The position numbers were made by a program, and so were the translations under genes. 6,513 nucleotides of DNA, from positions 1 to 6,513 of the forward strand of contig JAUWSZ010000153.1 of NCBI GenBank assembly GCA_030609865.1, read 5' to 3'. Under the pieces are notes generated by a model. That model searched no databases and was not told the origin of the DNA. It saw nothing but the letters and a program-made list of their open reading frames with translations. Positions 5,933 through 6,513 of this stretch are shown here, one piece after another (the stretch's first letter is position 1; each line of letters opens with the position of its first letter). This DNA is from a bacterium. GTDB lineage: Bacteria; Desulfobacterota; DSWW01.

Positions 5933-6010
5933 CGTCTGTACCCCCTTTTTCTACTCCTCAACTTCTCTTTCATTGGGTTGGGCGACGTGACCTGACCCCC
6001 GACCCCTGAT

Positions 6011-6058
6011 CTCTTTCTTCTTTCGCCCTTTGCCCTTTTACCTTTTACCTTTCCCCTT
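6011..6058. repeat. Polypyrimidine tract with CCCTTT-type 7-8 nt units
   Basis: A 48-nt tract of C and T broken only by four purines, with near-repeated units CCCTTTG, CCCTTTTA, CCTTTTA and CCTTTCC. On the minus strand it becomes a purine-rich leader upstream of the cyclophilin gene. Strand asymmetry of this kind can form triplex or slipped structures and varies in length between relatives. Confidence 0.6.
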
Positions 6059-6073
6059 GCGGCGCAAGCCGCA
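6058..6073. other. Perfect 6-bp hairpin with GCAA tetraloop
   Basis: TGCGGC-GCAA-GCCGCA on the plus strand: a 6-bp stem closed by a GNRA tetraloop (TTGC on the minus strand). No U-run follows on either strand, so terminator function is unlikely. It abuts the polypyrimidine tract exactly. Confidence 0.5.
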
Positions 6074-6124
6074 CTAAGAGTCATCATGGTGGGAGGTCCG
6101 GGGGAGTTTGTCAACCCGCGAATT

Positions 6125-6167
6125 CGGAGGCATGGCAACATTTCGTTGATTTCTTTCGTGCCTTCCG
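6125..6167. repeat. Imperfect stem-loop left of the long inverted repeat
   Basis: The outer stem CGGAGGCA (6125-6132) pairs with TGCCTTCCG (6159-6167) with one bulge, enclosing a small inner stem CAAC/GTTG (6136-6139 with 6145-6148). The motif GAATTCGGA at its left edge (6120-6128) recurs in both arms of the adjacent long inverted repeat, suggesting one composite element. Confidence 0.45.
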
Positions 6168-6172
6168 ATAGT

Positions 6173-6271
6173 GTGCTATCCCTGTTCCGAATTCGATTTG
6201 CTTGGGCTCCGTCTCTCCCTCCCGCTACAAAGTCGCCCTGCGCAAATCGAATTCGGAACAGGCGATAGCAC
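6173..6271. repeat. Near-perfect 29/30-nt inverted repeat around a 40-nt spacer
   Basis: The left arm (6173-6201, beginning GTGCTATC and ending GATTTGC) is the reverse complement of the right arm (6242-6271) except for one extra base in the right arm. Four further inner bases (GGGC at 6204-6207 with GCCC at 6235-6238) can also pair. The transcript of either strand could fold to a roughly 29-bp stem. No T-run, transposase or target duplication is visible. It ends 43 bp before the ACT gene start. A REP/MITE-like dispersed repeat is the best guess. Confidence 0.8.
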
Positions 6272-6303
6272 CAGATTCCCCCCCCCGCCCATACCCGAAA
6301 GGA

Positions 6304-6309
6304 AGGAGG
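6304..6309 (+). promoter_or_regulatory. Strong Shine-Dalgarno site of the ACT-domain gene
   Basis: AGGAGG, within AAGGAGGT, lies 5 nt upstream of the ATG at 6315. It is a full match to the anti-Shine-Dalgarno core and the strongest ribosome-binding site in the window, and it fixes the start. Confidence 0.8.
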
Positions 6310-6314
6310 TTGGG

Positions 6315-6513
6315 ATGAAGAAAGGCCGCGATCATGTGGTGGTGACGGTCGTTGGCACGGACAAGGTGGGGATCGTCGCCAAGGTGAGCGGACTCCTCGC
6401 AAAACACGACGTCAACATCATCGACATCTCGCAGACCATCATGGGAGACCTCTTCACCATGATCATGCTCGTGGACCTGGCAAAGGCGAACCTCGGCCTG
6501 GATGATCTGAGCA
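6315..6513 (+). CDS. ACT-domain protein (UPF0237-like), 3' end beyond window
   Basis: The first 66 codons are present and the frame runs off the right edge. The N-terminal pattern is an ACT domain: strand HVVVTVVGTD, then KVGIVAKVSGLLAKHDVNI with the glycine that begins the first helix at the ligand-binding turn, then DISQTIMGDLFTMIMLVDL as strands two and three. ACT domains bind amino acids or other small ligands and dimerise; stand-alone ones of about 90 residues (UPF0237 group, related to GcvR-type regulators) match this spacing. The predicted protein is cytoplasmic. From established context, this family is often followed by a UPF0210 (DUF711) gene; that would lie outside the window. Its upstream region contains the long inverted repeat. 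The fold is confident; the ligand is unknown. Confidence 0.85.
   Translation, partial: MKKGRDHVVVTVVGTDKVGIVAKVSGLLAKHDVNIIDISQTIMGDLFTMIMLVDLAKANLGLDDLS

Larger units (their letters stand above)
5933..6314. other. 382-bp gene-free region, repeat rich
   Basis: No convincing gene is seen on either strand; the open frames crossing it are low-complexity or run through inverted repeats. In order it holds two GACCCC direct repeats (about 5994-6007), a polypyrimidine tract (6011-6058), a GNRA-loop hairpin (6058-6073), an imperfect hairpin (6125-6167), a long inverted repeat (6173-6271) and a run of nine C (6278-6286). It separates the divergent cyclophilin and ACT genes and must carry both their promoters, but no strong -10/-35 pair stands out. 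Confidence 0.7.

Noticed and set aside
6086..6114. Perfect TTGACA on the minus strand (6109-6114) as a cyclophilin promoter
   Set aside because: At 16-18 bp spacing there is no acceptable -10 (best is CACCAT); not strong enough to list as a promoter.
6146..6174. TTGATT with TAGTGT 17 bp away as a promoter of the ACT gene
   Set aside because: The -10 matches only 3 of 6 and overlaps the inverted repeat; too weak.
6173..6271. CRISPR repeat-spacer unit or insertion-sequence end
   Set aside because: There is only one pair of arms, inverted rather than direct, and no transposase, target duplication or further repeats.
5887..6402. Long minus-strand open frame (171 codons) across the intergenic repeats
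   Set aside because: It runs through the long inverted repeat and polypurine tract, has a low-complexity Arg/Pro/Ser composition, overlaps the starts of the cyclophilin and ACT genes, and shows no family motif.

Overview
The window looks like an accessory stretch of a GC-rich (about 60%) Gram-negative bacterial chromosome, most likely a Desulfobacterota (deltaproteobacterial) lineage. This is an inference from GC content, gene style and the mix of exported and signalling proteins; no marker gene is present. The first ~590 bases differ: about 45% GC by hand count, with different codon use. They hold a glycoside hydrolase family 53 (endo-beta-1,4-galactanase) fragment on the minus strand that lacks a start codon, so a transfer, rearrangement or assembly junction lies near 560-600.

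Layout. (1) 1-595, minus: partial GH53 galactanase, running off the left edge and cut at its N-terminal side. (2) 661-939, plus: small two-helix membrane protein. (3) 943-4417, minus: four closely spaced genes (gaps 36, 9 and 16 bp) that read as one operon. In transcription order they are a membrane-anchored Ser/Thr kinase-like protein without its catalytic residues (TTG start), a two-helix membrane protein with a Cache-like extracytoplasmic domain and no output domain, a degenerate receiver domain plus Pro/Glu-rich linker plus TPR protein (GTG start), and a tandem glutaredoxin/GST-N thiol protein. (4) 4418-4639: divergent intergenic region with an AT-rich promoter block (perfect TATAAT for the minus operon) and a GC-rich hairpin. 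(5) 4640-5239, plus: exported SRPBCC/START-like protein. (6) 5261-5932, minus: exported cyclophilin-type peptidyl-prolyl isomerase. (7) 5933-6314: about 380 bases without a gene, holding direct repeats, a polypyrimidine tract, a GNRA-type hairpin and a near-perfect 29/30-nt inverted repeat. (8) 6315 to the right edge, plus: start of an ACT-domain protein.

The most interesting part is the 943-4417 operon. It has the parts of a signalling pathway (sensor, kinase, receiver, TPR scaffold, redox protein), but the kinase and receiver look catalytically dead and the sensor has no transmitter domain. I infer a protein-interaction signalling or envelope-assembly module rather than a phosphotransfer cascade. 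I recognise the individual folds but not the combination as a named system.
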